This document shows, piece after piece, positions 1-8,425 of a DNA stretch of 64,000 nt. The notes beneath the pieces are model-generated. The model ran no database searches. It was not told the DNA's origin and saw nothing but the letters and a program-made list of their open reading frames with translations. This DNA is from Paludibacteraceae bacterium (GTDB lineage Bacteria > Bacteroidota > Bacteroidia > Bacteroidales > Paludibacteraceae): assembly GCA_017479885.1 (NCBI GenBank), contig JAFVBR010000026.1, positions 42,184 to 106,183 on the forward strand, written 5' to 3'. Numbering within the stretch: position 1 is the first letter of the stretch; each line of letters starts with the position of its first letter. A program made the position numbers and the translations under genes.

Positions 1-994
1 AGTTGCCATGGCGGACAATCACTACATTCTGTCCGTCGCTGACAAAGATAGCACTTACCTCGCCTTCGTAAACAGCACGTGCATTGGTGCCTGAGGTCGT
101 TTGTATATATACGCCCCGGTTGTTTACTGTTACGTGAGCAAGTGTGGGGTGTTGTTGTACTCCGAAGTGACCACTGATGAAACCTTTCTCCGTCGGCCAT
201 GGCAGTCTGCCCTTGTTCTTCTCGAAGCCACCGGCAAGCAGTTTCTCCTCTTTGGTAAGAGTGTTGGCTGTACGCTTTACGTCTTTATTGATAAGTTCAT
301 CTATCTTCTTATTCAGATCATTAGCGCGTTTCTGCTGTTTCTTCTGCTGTGCGAGCAGGTCTTTCTCTTTCTTCTGAAGCTCTTGAAGCATCTTTTTCTG
401 CTTGCGTTCATCGCGTGTGAGGTTCTCCTGCTCACGTTTTTGCACAGTGAGTACATCCTGACGGTTGCGTCTGTTCTGCTGAAGTTCGGTGTTTTTCTGC
501 TCTATCTCTTGCTGCTTGTTTTCTATCATTCCAACCTGCTGCTTTCTGTACTGAGCAAACTCCTGCATATACCTCAACCGGCGTACCAGTTGGCGAAAGT
601 TGTCGGCAGAAAGCAGGAACAGAAGAGGGGACTGCTGCATAGAGGCATAATGTGTTTGACGCACAAGTTCGGCATAGTCAGCCTTCAGCAACTCAAGTTC
701 ACGCTGCAGAGTGTCTTTTTGTCGTGCCAGAAACGACATCTCATTGTCGAGTGCACGAATCTCAGTATTGATACCGGAGATAAGCTGCTTGCGCGTAGAG
801 ATATCTTTGCCCAGCAGCGTCAGTTTATTCAGAGTGGCAGTCTCATTGGTTTTGGTCTGACGAAGCATCTTGTTTGTCTCCTCAAGCTGCTTCAGTGTCT
901 GTTGGCGTTGCTTCTGAAGATCTTTCACACTCTGTGCCGACAGCGGTAACAGGCTGCAGAACAGAATTGTCAATATGTAACCTAAGCGTCTCAT
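1..994 (-). CDS. EnvC-like murein hydrolase activator, M23/LytM domain (3' end outside window)
   Basis: About 331 residues are visible before the window edge cuts the gene. Residues 1-20 form a signal peptide ending near LSAQ. Residues ~21-230 are a long coiled coil rich in K, Q and E. A LytM/peptidase M23 domain starts near residue 260 (GRLPWPTEKGFISGHFG). Members of this family act in the periplasm and switch on cell-wall amidases at division. In the LytM domain the usual zinc-ligand block HxGxD reads N-x-R-G-V-Y, so both metal ligands look lost. That fits a non-catalytic activator like EnvC rather than a hydrolase. The start ATG overlaps the stop of the upstream DUF4292 gene (ATGA), so the two are probably translationally coupled. 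Confidence 0.88.
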   Translation of the reverse strand, partial: MRRLGYILTILFCSLLPLSAQSVKDLQKQRQQTLKQLEETNKMLRQTKTNETATLNKLTLLGKDISTRKQLISGINTEIRALDNEMSFLARQKDTLQRELELLKADYAELVRQTHYASMQQSPLLFLLSADNFRQLVRRLRYMQEFAQYRKQQVGMIENKQQEIEQKNTELQQNRRNRQDVLTVQKREQENLTRDERKQKKMLQELQKKEKDLLAQQKKQQKRANDLNKKIDELINKDVKRTANTLTKEEKLLAGGFEKNKGRLPWPTEKGFISGHFGVQQHPTLAHVTVNNRGVYIQTTSGTNARAVYEGEVSAIFVSDGQNVVIVRHGN

Positions 995-1797
995 TTGATA
1001 ATAGCAGAAAGAGAGGTGGGAGTCAGTTTGTCAAGGTTGGCAGGTGTTACATTTGCTTTCTGGTTGAAAACAGGTTGCACGAATGTTATCTGGCATGTGG
1101 CATCAAGTCCGCCTGCAGATATATTCAACTGCATACGTTCAGGGAAAAGAGTTTCGCCGAACAACCGGTGACCTTCGTAGTCCACAGTCAACTCAGCATC
1201 TTTCTCAGGCATGGCGACAGCGGTCTGCAGCAGTTGAAGGTTCTGCTTGTCGGCCACAAAGTTGTAACTCAGGTTGCCTTCAGAAAGAGAGAACTGATGC
1301 TCTGACGTATTCGAACCGGTAACTATCTTCTTCTGCAGCATCTCGCTCTGAGTGTTCTCCAGCATAAACACTCTGTTCATGAAAAGCGACTGAATATCGT
1401 TGTATGCGAGGCTGACACCAGTATGTCTGCTCAGTTCCTGATAGGTCAGACGCACATATCTGCGGTTCATCTTGTCGATAAGAGTAAGATGCCCGGGCAG
1501 AATCTCCATACGATAGAGTTCTATGCCCAACAGAGGCTGCAGAGATATGACAATTGCCGAGTCTGCTATCAGGTTTATCGCACCGCTCACTGCATAGGAA
1601 TGCTGACTGTAGTCGATTTTGAATCTTGCTTTGGATGATTGCATTGATTGGAAAGCGGGTTGCACTGCCACAACCTGCTCAAGCAGTTGGCGCGAGGGAT
1701 CTGTTTCTATTTGTTGTTGTACCTGTTTTACCCGCTTTGTGGTAGAGCAGGAGAGAAGCAGCAATGCTGAGATAATGATTACACTAATCTTTTTCAT
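991..1797 (-). CDS. DUF4292 family lipoprotein
   Basis: 268 residues. The N-terminus has a lipoprotein signal with lipobox (LLLLSCSTTKR, Cys near 16). The rest looks like a beta-rich outer-membrane-associated fold, with segments such as IVISLQPLLGIELYRMEI and LSYNFVADKQ, matching the DUF4292 family as I remember it. Family members in Bacteroidota usually sit between a TPR lipoprotein and an EnvC/M23 gene, as here; the fold resembles LolA/LolB-type lipid carriers, but the function is not established. The start overlaps the TPR gene stop by 4 bp (1794-1797), and the stop overlaps the EnvC-like start, so this is the middle gene of a tightly coupled trio. Confidence 0.82.
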   Translation of the reverse strand: MKKISVIIISALLLLSCSTTKRVKQVQQQIETDPSRQLLEQVVAVQPAFQSMQSSKARFKIDYSQHSYAVSGAINLIADSAIVISLQPLLGIELYRMEILPGHLTLIDKMNRRYVRLTYQELSRHTGVSLAYNDIQSLFMNRVFMLENTQSEMLQKKIVTGSNTSEHQFSLSEGNLSYNFVADKQNLQLLQTAVAMPEKDAELTVDYEGHRLFGETLFPERMQLNISAGGLDATCQITFVQPVFNQKANVTPANLDKLTPTSLSAIIK

Positions 1798-3401
1798 TTG
1801 TCTATGGTTTTTCCTGTTATGACGGTATAATGCTGTTTTATCTCCTCCGCCTCATCCGTCTTCATATTGTCGATGGCTTTCTGTATATAGTACTGCGCCA
1901 GAAAATCCTGATTCTGCAGATGAAGAATCCACGCATAAGTGTCAAGGTAAGTGGCATTGTCAGGCTCTGCCTCTATGGTCTTGCGGCTCATCTGCTCCGC
2001 ACGTCTCAGGTCTCCGTCGTGAGTGGCAAGCATATAAGCATAGTTGTTGAGCACATACACATTGTTGGGGTCGATGGCAAGAGCCTGCTCGTAAGCGGCA
2101 TACGTGGCAGGCATATCGCCTTGCAAAGTACAGATGTCGCCCTCCAGTATCCGCAGTCCTAACCGATAGCGCACATCACCTTGCTTGGCCGCCCCCTCCC
2201 GTGCCACTGTCAGGGCGGAGTCGGTCTGCTGGTTCATCAGCAGGACACGTGTCATCCAGTATGCCCACAGAGGGTCATCCGGCATACGGGAGTATGCACC
2301 TCTTATCAGGTGTTCGTATTCATCATTGCCTGTGGTGGAGTCCGCCTGCATAACCTGCAGAGCCGTCTGCCAGGTCGAAGAGTTGGAGCCGTTGATGTCA
2401 ATCATAGTGTAGAGCACAGGCAGAGCATCGCGGTATCTCGCCTGAGAAATATAGTACTGCGCCAATGCATTGTGCGAAGCCTCCTCTATAGGATAATCAC
2501 GTGTCAGACGAAGCAGTGTCGTTTCGACCATCGATGCTCCGTCAAGGCGCTGCATACCGCCATCGCGCAATGCCTGAAGTTTCTGCTGAAGGTCCCACTC
2601 GTCAGAGAACAACGCTTTCTGCAGATATTCGGCTGCTGTCTCCGGCATATCCTTGCTGCCGTAGTAGTTGCTAAGTGAGAGAAACACAAACGGGTTGTCA
2701 GGGTGCTTTTCCAACTCCTGCCTGTAAAGTTCCAGAGCCTCATTCTCCTTGCCTTGGGAGAGAAACAAGTCCGCACGAAAAACGCGGAAACGCAGGTCAT
2801 CGGGATTCTCGAGCAGATAATTGTCGATAGCCTGAACCGCCTTATCAGCATTACCCAGTTGAAGATACAATCTGTAACGGGCAAGTGCGTTATAAGCCGT
2901 TATGCCCTCTACCGTCTCTATTTTGTCCTGCACAAGAAGCGCTTTCTTGTATTTCTTCTGGTCAGTATATACAGCCGACAGCGCCTCCATGATATCGATG
3001 TCCTTAGGGGCGAGTGCGGATGCACGGTTGAGCACTTCTGCCGCCTTGTCTTTCTGATCAAGTTCGAACAGCATAGAAGCATAGTGCGACCAGTAAGCGG
3101 TCGGTTCACCGGCAAACGCCTTCTCATAGTGTGAAAGAGCCAGTTCCTTCTGCGATGTTGCCTGATACATGTAACCTAAAGCCTGGTGAGTGGCGGCATC
3201 ATCGGGACACAGTTGCTCGCAGAACACCAACAGACACATCGCGCGGTCGAACTCCTGCTGACTCAGGCAACGCTGTGCTTCATAATAGTAGTACATAAAG
3301 CGACCGTCACGCTGCACAGGCTCCTGAACATGAGCACTCTTCTGCACCTTGCAACCGGCAATCAACAGCAATACCGACAATATGTAAAAAGTCTTCTTCA
3401 A
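1794..3401 (-). CDS. Tetratricopeptide-repeat lipoprotein
   Basis: 535 residues. The start is a lipoprotein signal (ILSVLLLIAGCKVQ, Cys at 17). The remainder is a run of TPR helices from about residue 35 to 520; recognisable units include AALGYMYQATSQKELALSHYEKAF-type blocks and NVYVLNNYAYMLATHDGDLRRAEQM near the C-terminus. TPR solenoids bind partner proteins; here the partner is unknown, but the fixed company of DUF4292 and EnvC genes suggests an envelope assembly role. The gene lies 23 bp downstream of dut and overlaps the DUF4292 start, so all are likely co-transcribed from the promoter before the lipid kinase. Confidence 0.85.
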   Translation of the reverse strand: MKKTFYILSVLLLIAGCKVQKSAHVQEPVQRDGRFMYYYYEAQRCLSQQEFDRAMCLLVFCEQLCPDDAATHQALGYMYQATSQKELALSHYEKAFAGEPTAYWSHYASMLFELDQKDKAAEVLNRASALAPKDIDIMEALSAVYTDQKKYKKALLVQDKIETVEGITAYNALARYRLYLQLGNADKAVQAIDNYLLENPDDLRFRVFRADLFLSQGKENEALELYRQELEKHPDNPFVFLSLSNYYGSKDMPETAAEYLQKALFSDEWDLQQKLQALRDGGMQRLDGASMVETTLLRLTRDYPIEEASHNALAQYYISQARYRDALPVLYTMIDINGSNSSTWQTALQVMQADSTTGNDEYEHLIRGAYSRMPDDPLWAYWMTRVLLMNQQTDSALTVAREGAAKQGDVRYRLGLRILEGDICTLQGDMPATYAAYEQALAIDPNNVYVLNNYAYMLATHDGDLRRAEQMSRKTIEAEPDNATYLDTYAWILHLQNQDFLAQYYIQKAIDNMKTDEAEEIKQHYTVITGKTIDK

Positions 3402-3424
3402 TATTACTCTTACGACCTCTGCTC

Positions 3425-3859
3425 TTATTTCACTCCGCTGTGACCGAAACCGCCTGCTCCGCGCTCTGTCTCGCCAAGAATATCCACCTCAACCAGTTGC
3501 GGCTGTTCGTGCTTTGCAATAACCATCTGGCAAATACGTTCGCCATCTTCTATTATTACCGGTTCAGAAGAGAGATTAACAAGAATCACGCCAATCTCGC
3601 CGCGATAGTCAGCATCTATCGTACCGGGAGTGTTCAAAACAGTAATACCGCGCTTCAATGCCATTCCGCTGCGGGGACGTATCTGCGCCTCATAACCTGC
3701 AGGGAGTTCTATGTACAAACCCGTAGGGAACAGGCGTCTCTCAAGAGGCTGCAAGGTAACAGGTTCCGAGAGAGAGCAACGTATATCCATTCCTGCTGCC
3801 TGCGCACTCTCGTAACGTGGCAACGGATTCTTCGACTTGTTTACTATCTTCACTTGCAT
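3425..3859 (-). CDS. dut: dUTP diphosphatase
   Basis: 144 residues, the normal length for a trimeric dUTPase. It converts dUTP to dUMP and pyrophosphate, keeping uracil out of DNA and feeding dTMP synthesis. All five motifs are present in order: AGMDIR (22-27), RPRSG (61-65), [10 protein letters not shown] (79-88, with the catalytic Asp), GERICQMVI (106-114), and the flexible P-loop-like tail [11 protein letters not shown] (132-142). The tail has H where many homologues have S or T. It lies 40 bp downstream of the lipid kinase gene and 23 bp upstream of the TPR lipoprotein gene. Confidence 0.97.
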   Translation of the reverse strand: MQVKIVNKSKNPLPRYESAQAAGMDIRCSLSEPVTLQPLERRLFPTGLYIELPAGYEAQIRPRSGMALKRGITVLNTPGTIDADYRGEIGVILVNLSSEPVIIEDGERICQMVIAKHEQPQLVEVDILGETERGAGGFGHSGVK

Positions 3860-3899
3860 AATCTGAATATTTTAACACGACATCGTTAACACTGCATCA

Positions 3900-4799
3900 T
3901 CAGTAACGTCTCTCTACCAACACTTTGAGACCATCATGCACTATTCGCACATTCACCTCGGCAGGCATAGTTACAGGATCACCGTCAAAATGGAACGCGC
4001 CCTCCGACTCACGATACAATGTGATGTCATCGGTATGAAGTGTCGTCATATACAACGACTCGTCAAGACTCTTCTCAAACAAACGCAATGCCAACGACGG
4101 CACAGAGCGCAAGGGGAACTTTGACAAAACTGCCACATCAAGCATGCCGTCCTGCATACTGGCTTTAGGAGCTATGTACGCCGCATTGCCCCACTGGTTG
4201 GCATTGGCGAATGTCACAAGGAATGCGTCTGTCTCCATCTCCTCCTTATTGCCATTCTCCATGTTGTTAAACACCAGTCGATAGTGCCCTGACTCATAAT
4301 GGAAGAAATCTCTTATTATATGCTCTACATAAGTTGCAAAGCCACGTTTGCCAGCCTGGGCGAACTTCTCCGCTATATATGCGTCAAAACCCGTACCACA
4401 TGTGCAGAAAAAAGGCTGTTCACCCATCATTCCGTAATCTACAGTGATTGACTCCGAACGGTTGAGCATCTCTATCGCACGGTTGACACGCAGAGGAATA
4501 CCCAAATGGCGGGCAAAACCATTGCCGCTGCCTATCGGTATAATACCCATTGAAGTGTTGGTATGGCGCAATCCGCTTGCCACTTCGTTCACCGTGCCGT
4601 CACCACCAACTGCGACCACAGCGTCGAAACCCAGACCTGCATATTGTTCTGCCAACTCAGTGGCATGCTTGGCATACTCCGTGAACACTATGTCGGTAGC
4701 CCACTGCTGCTTGTCAATCAACTTGTCAATCAACTTGGGTATCCGGCGCTTGTTCTGCGTACCTGATATAGGATTAATAATAAAAGCAATATTCTTCAT
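3900..4799 (-). CDS. Diacylglycerol/lipid kinase, YegS/BmrU family
   Basis: 299 residues. The catalytic domain carries the nucleotide-binding motif GGDGTVNEVASGL (65-77) and the second glycine-rich block IPIGSGNGFARHLGIP (~95-110), both diagnostic of the DAGK catalytic family. These enzymes phosphorylate diacylglycerol or related lipids with ATP at the membrane. The C-terminal half is the expected beta-sandwich ending in DGDPVTMPAEVNVRIV. It is the first gene of the minus-strand operon; a good promoter sits 26 bp upstream of the ATG. The exact lipid substrate cannot be read from sequence. Confidence 0.93.
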   Translation of the reverse strand: MKNIAFIINPISGTQNKRRIPKLIDKLIDKQQWATDIVFTEYAKHATELAEQYAGLGFDAVVAVGGDGTVNEVASGLRHTNTSMGIIPIGSGNGFARHLGIPLRVNRAIEMLNRSESITVDYGMMGEQPFFCTCGTGFDAYIAEKFAQAGKRGFATYVEHIIRDFFHYESGHYRLVFNNMENGNKEEMETDAFLVTFANANQWGNAAYIAPKASMQDGMLDVAVLSKFPLRSVPSLALRLFEKSLDESLYMTTLHTDDITLYRESEGAFHFDGDPVTMPAEVNVRIVHDGLKVLVERRY

Positions 4800-4824
4800 A
4801 GTGCGATATACATAAATTAGGCCG

Positions 4825-4856
4825 CAAAGTTAAGAAAAAAAACACACTTATGCAAA
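4825..4856 (-). promoter_or_regulatory. Bacteroidota-type promoter for the lipid kinase operon
   Basis: On the minus strand TTTG (4856-4853), a 20-bp spacer, then TAACTTTG (4832-4825). This matches the TTTG-N19/20-TAnnTTTG consensus of the housekeeping sigma factor in this phylum. The downstream ATG is at 4799. Confidence 0.8.
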
Positions 4857-4905
4857 TCTTTTATTGCGGAGCGAAGAATATGCAGTACGATATGACAGAC
4901 AACAC

Positions 4906-5520
4906 TCAAGCAATGAGCAGTCCGCGGAAGAGAAGAGTGAGAATCTCGTGTTTGCGCTGGCTTAGATATGCATCCACTTCATCTTGCGACTTCAGCAGCA
5001 AGTCCTGATATATAGGCAGCGACACAAAAGTCATAACCACCAGAGAGGCAATATCGAGCAGAAGGTCAAGAGGCTCTATCTGACGAATATTGCCCTTCTC
5101 TATCTCTGATTTGACTATAGCGGAGAAGTTATAATAAACACGTTGACGGCGCTCGTCTTCAACAAAAGCAAGACGTATCCACCGGCGGCGCTCGGGATTA
5201 AGCACCAGCTCGTTCATCACGAAGAACGGCAACTTGGGATTCTGCGTAAGGAGGACAAAATAGAAATCAACCACACCGCTGACAATCTCAACTATATTGC
5301 CATTGTAGTCTGCATGTTCAAGATAGTCGAGCAAGAGACTGAATTTCTGCTCGAAGATACCCTGGAAGAGACGTTCTTTGGTTCGGTAATAGTAGTGTAC
5401 AAGTGCCTGGTTGCACCCCACTTCGCGTGCTATATCGGTAGTGCTTGTACCTGCGAATCCTTTTTCAAGAAAGAGTTTCTCCGCAGCGAGGAGGATTTGT
5501 TGTTCAAGTTCGGTGGTCAT
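4906..5520 (-). CDS. TetR/AcrR family transcriptional regulator
   Basis: 204 residues. The N-terminal helix-turn-helix is clear: ILLAAEKLFLEKGFAGTSTTDIAREV followed by GCNQALVHYYYRTKERLF (about residues 9-52). The C-terminal ligand-binding half is helical and does not point to a ligand. TetR proteins usually repress neighbouring or own genes. It lies on the same strand as, and downstream of, the dehydratase/activase pair, separated by a GTTGARA heptamer array, so it could control that pair; this is inference from position only. Confidence 0.9.
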   Translation of the reverse strand: MTTELEQQILLAAEKLFLEKGFAGTSTTDIAREVGCNQALVHYYYRTKERLFQGIFEQKFSLLLDYLEHADYNGNIVEIVSGVVDFYFVLLTQNPKLPFFVMNELVLNPERRRWIRLAFVEDERRQRVYYNFSAIVKSEIEKGNIRQIEPLDLLLDIASLVVMTFVSLPIYQDLLLKSQDEVDAYLSQRKHEILTLLFRGLLIA

Positions 5521-5523
5521 ATT

Positions 5524-5618
5524 AGTTGAGAGTTGAGAGTTTAGAGTTGAAAGAAGTTGAGAGTTGAGAGTTGAAAGAAGTTGAAAGTTGAGAGTTGAAA
5601 GTTGAGAGTGGAGAGTTT
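5524..5618 (+). repeat. Heptamer array, GTTGARA family
   Basis: About 95 bp of near-continuous GTTGAGA/GTTGAAA units with occasional GTTTAGA and AGAA interruptions. It fills the gap between the TetR gene start and the dehydratase gene stop. Other copies are at 7644, 9236, 14266, 26032, 27068 and 34409, all in the same orientation. Confidence 0.9.
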
Positions 5619-5623
5619 AATGT

Positions 5624-8197
5624 TTAGAGTTGTTTGCGGGCATTGTCAACAAGGAAATGCAGGCGGTTATAGACGTTGGCTTCGGAGGTAGAGCTATCGA
5701 AGTCGAGGAAAAGCATATTCACATCAGGATAGAGAGTACGGAGACGCTTCTCTATACCTTTGGAAATGACATGGTTGGCAATGCAGCCGAAGGGTTGCAG
5801 AGATATGACATTGCTCACACCCGACTCCGCCAAGTGGCATATCTCGCCCGGCAAGAACCAACCCTCGCCGAAGTCTGCCGCTGTAGAAATAACCTGTTTG
5901 CTCAAACGGGCTATATCGAATATGTCGGACGAAGGACGGTAGAAAGGATATGAAGCACATATACGGTCATACTTTTTGACTATATGCCTGATATAGCGGT
6001 ATATGCTGTCGGTTATCCACACAGGAGTGTGCTCCGCACGTATATTCAGTTCACGATTGGCATGACGGCTGACAAAAGATGTTGAGAAGAACTCGATAAG
6101 GCTCGGAGGCACCACTTCGACACCCTCTTGCAACAGCCACTTGACTACATTCTTGTGCGAGAAGGAGTTGTATTTCACATATATCTCCCCCACGAGTCCC
6201 ATCACAGGCACGCGTTTCTCACGGTCGATAATTGAGTTATACTCCGCTACCGCCTCCGTCATCAGTCGCTGCAAGGCTTTCTTGTCTCTCAGGCGCACTG
6301 CCTCTGTGCCAAGATTGATATATCTGTTACGGAGTTCAAGGGCAGAGACGTGCGCAGAAGGCAAGGTTCGCACCGCTGCCGAGTGATAGAGACGGTTGAG
6401 TGCATCGGCATAAGCCATTGCATGAATGAGCATGGGAGCCACCTTACGCCATGGAATATCGAACCCTGGTTGGGTGTTGCTAATATCGGAGCTTGTGGCA
6501 AGAGAGAGCAGTGGCACATTCTCGTATCCGCTGCGTACCATGGCATTCTTGATAAGAGAGTAGTAGTTGGTGGCACGGCATTGCCCGCCTGTCTGAGTGA
6601 TGATGACGGCTGTGTTAGAAAGGTCGTACTTGCCACTGTTGAGAGCATTCATTATACTGCCGATTACTATGGTAGCAGGGTAGCACACATCGTTGTTGGC
6701 ATATCGGAGTCCCGTTTCAGCATCAGCCTGACTGCCTGTGGGCAGGCATACAAGATTATAGTCTGCCAAAGAGAAGAGTGCAGGCAGGAACTCGGAGTAG
6801 CCTTCGGCAAAATATGGGGCGATGATAGTCCTGCGAGTATCTTCGGGCATGAAGGTCTTGGTAGTGACGAATGGTTCGGGTGGTTCTGCAGGTGCAGGTT
6901 CGGTATTATACACACTCTCAACGAGAGAGCGAATGCGCAGGCGAAGCGAACCGATGTTGTTGACATCATCTATCTTGAGGATAGTGAGGTTCTTGTGATA
7001 ACGGTTCAATACAGACTGCACTTCATCGAGTATGAAAGCATCAGGCCCGCAACCGAAACTTGTCAGTTCAACCATCTGCAGATAGGGGTAGTCACACTCA
7101 CCTACGAAATGCGCCGCCTTGAACACCCGGTTGGGGTATGCCCACTGAGTGACAGCATTGAGTTCTTCATACACCTCGGAACCTGCATGACGGGCGGCGT
7201 GCTCGGTGATAACATCGATACCCATGTCAGCAACCGCTGAGGATATCTTATGCTCAATGAGAGGGTCGGTATGATATGGTCTGCCCGCAAGCATGATGAC
7301 CATTCTGCCTTCCTGGCGGGCTTTGTCAAGTATTTCGAGACCACGCCGCTCAAGCGTGGAGAGATAGTCTTCTTGTGCTGCCACTGCCTTTTGTACTGCT
7401 TTCTGTGCGAGTGACTTGCTTACTCCGAGAGTGCCGAGATACTGCACACACGAGGCGGTGAGCATCTTCATGCTGTTGAATGAGACGACAGGCGCGTCGA
7501 AGGGTATGCCGTAGTTCTTTTCAGTGTCGATGGCACTGCGCAGTACATCGGAATAGGCAGACACAATCGGACAGTTGAACGAGTTGCGGCTCTTCTCATC
7601 CTCTTTCTGCTCGTAAACGACAAAGGGGTAGAAGATTCTTTTAGTTGAAAGTTGAGAATGGAAAGTGGAAGGAAGTTGAGAGTTATGAGCAGAGAGTTTC
7701 TCCACCAAATCCATCACATGACCATGCATCAGTTTCGCGGGAAAACAGATGTTGTCCGCCATTATGGTACGCACTCCCTTCTCATAGAGGCGCACTGTAG
7801 AAGTGCCTGAGAGGACGGTCTGAATGCCACATTCGGAGAACAACGTGCGCCAAAAGACCCAGTTCTCATAGATGCCGAGACCGCGGGGAATACCGAGGAC
7901 GGTGGTTTGACGGTCGTTTGACAGTGGTTTGACAGTGGTTTGACGGTGGTTTGACAGTGGTTTGACGGTCGTTTGAGAGTTGGCAAAGAGAAGACGGTAC
8001 TTCTCGTGGAAGAGGTTGACACCCTTCTGCTTGGTTTCGCGGAAACTGCTGTACACCTTCTCGCAGTTGTTTCCTGAGGCAAAAGTCTTACCATTGGCGA
8101 ACGTAAAGAGCCGTACTTGACAATGGTTCTCGCAACCACTGCACACCTCAAAACGTGTCGTATAGGAGTTGGATTCTATCAATTCTGATATATTCAT
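5624..8197 (-). CDS. 2-hydroxyacyl-CoA dehydratase-related protein (DUF2229/HgdB-like)
   Basis: 857 residues. The N-terminus has a cysteine cluster (CSGCENHC, ~19-26; NNCEKVY, ~43-49). The DUF2229-type core follows (IPRGLGIYENWVFW, DNICFPAKLMHGHV, MLAGRPYHTDPLIEHK). The second half resembles the HgdB-like subunit (PTGSQADAETGLRYANNDVCYPATIVIGS, LQPFGCIANHVISKG). In many Bacteroidales this polypeptide is fused behind two BadF ATPase domains; here it is a separate gene 228 bp downstream of them. Family enzymes use ATP-driven one-electron chemistry on CoA thioesters, but this subfamily has no assigned substrate. Two short tandem-repeat insertions, at about residues 72-98 and 171-185, are in frame and encode low-complexity linkers (see repeat entries). 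Confidence 0.85.
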   Translation of the reverse strand: MNISELIESNSYTTRFEVCSGCENHCQVRLFTFANGKTFASGNNCEKVYSSFRETKQKGVNLFHEKYRLLFANSQTTVKPLSNHRQTTVKPLSNDRQTTVLGIPRGLGIYENWVFWRTLFSECGIQTVLSGTSTVRLYEKGVRTIMADNICFPAKLMHGHVMDLVEKLSAHNSQLPSTFHSQLSTKRIFYPFVVYEQKEDEKSRNSFNCPIVSAYSDVLRSAIDTEKNYGIPFDAPVVSFNSMKMLTASCVQYLGTLGVSKSLAQKAVQKAVAAQEDYLSTLERRGLEILDKARQEGRMVIMLAGRPYHTDPLIEHKISSAVADMGIDVITEHAARHAGSEVYEELNAVTQWAYPNRVFKAAHFVGECDYPYLQMVELTSFGCGPDAFILDEVQSVLNRYHKNLTILKIDDVNNIGSLRLRIRSLVESVYNTEPAPAEPPEPFVTTKTFMPEDTRRTIIAPYFAEGYSEFLPALFSLADYNLVCLPTGSQADAETGLRYANNDVCYPATIVIGSIMNALNSGKYDLSNTAVIITQTGGQCRATNYYSLIKNAMVRSGYENVPLLSLATSSDISNTQPGFDIPWRKVAPMLIHAMAYADALNRLYHSAAVRTLPSAHVSALELRNRYINLGTEAVRLRDKKALQRLMTEAVAEYNSIIDREKRVPVMGLVGEIYVKYNSFSHKNVVKWLLQEGVEVVPPSLIEFFSTSFVSRHANRELNIRAEHTPVWITDSIYRYIRHIVKKYDRICASYPFYRPSSDIFDIARLSKQVISTAADFGEGWFLPGEICHLAESGVSNVISLQPFGCIANHVISKGIEKRLRTLYPDVNMLFLDFDSSTSEANVYNRLHFLVDNARKQL
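7644..7684 (+). repeat. GTTGARA heptamers inside the dehydratase gene
   Basis: A diverged heptamer array lies in frame in the minus-strand gene and encodes the segment HNSQLPSTFHSQLSTK. The conserved text on both sides (DLVEKLS and RIFYPFVVYEQ) continues in the same frame. Confidence 0.85.
7905..7981 (+). repeat. 11-bp tandem array inside the dehydratase gene
   Basis: Seven 11-bp units, GTTTGAC(A/G)GT(G/C), the last one diverged. Read on the minus strand they encode an 11-residue repeat, QTTVKPLSNHR / QTTVKPLSNDR, between LLFANS and VLGIPRGLG. Eleven is coprime with 3, so all three reading frames give the same cyclic peptide, with no stop on this strand. Confidence 0.9.
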
Positions 8198-8231
8198 AAT
8201 TTACAAGGAGTTATAGCAAGGAGTAGGCTTG

Positions 8232-8308
8232 AGGTCTCTATCAGGTCTCTATCAGGTCTCTATCAGGTCTCTATCAGGTCTCTATCAGGTCTCTATCAGG
8301 TCTCTATC
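8232..8308 (+). repeat. 11-bp tandem array, AGGTCTCTATC x7
   Basis: Seven perfect head-to-tail copies of AGGTCTCTATC in the 228-bp gap between the BadF-type activase gene and the dehydratase gene. Its unit is unrelated to the 11-bp units at 7905 and 49498 but has the same length. Confidence 0.97.
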
Positions 8309-8335
8309 GGGGTGGCTGCGGGTTTATCGAGTCAT

Positions 8336-8401
8336 ATATATGAATGAGGGTGGTTAAATATATGAATAAGGATGGTTAAATATATGAATGAGGATGGTTG
8401 G
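8336..8401 (+). repeat. 22-bp tandem repeat x3
   Basis: Three adjoining 22-bp units of the form ATATATGAATGAGGRTGGTT plus AA or GG, with one or two changes between copies. It lies next to the 11-bp array in the same gap; the unit is twice 11 bp. The rest of this gap shows no gene. Confidence 0.92.
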
Positions 8402-8425
8402 AATTCGGAGTTATAATGTTCATGT

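Noticed and set aside
101-949. Plus-strand ORF of 282 codons rich in Leu.
   Set aside because: It is the antisense shadow of the coiled-coil EnvC-like gene, whose domain text is clear on the minus strand.
8232-8308. CRISPR array.
   Set aside because: Units are 11 bp head to tail with no spacers, and no cas genes are in the window. The other arrays likewise lack spacers.
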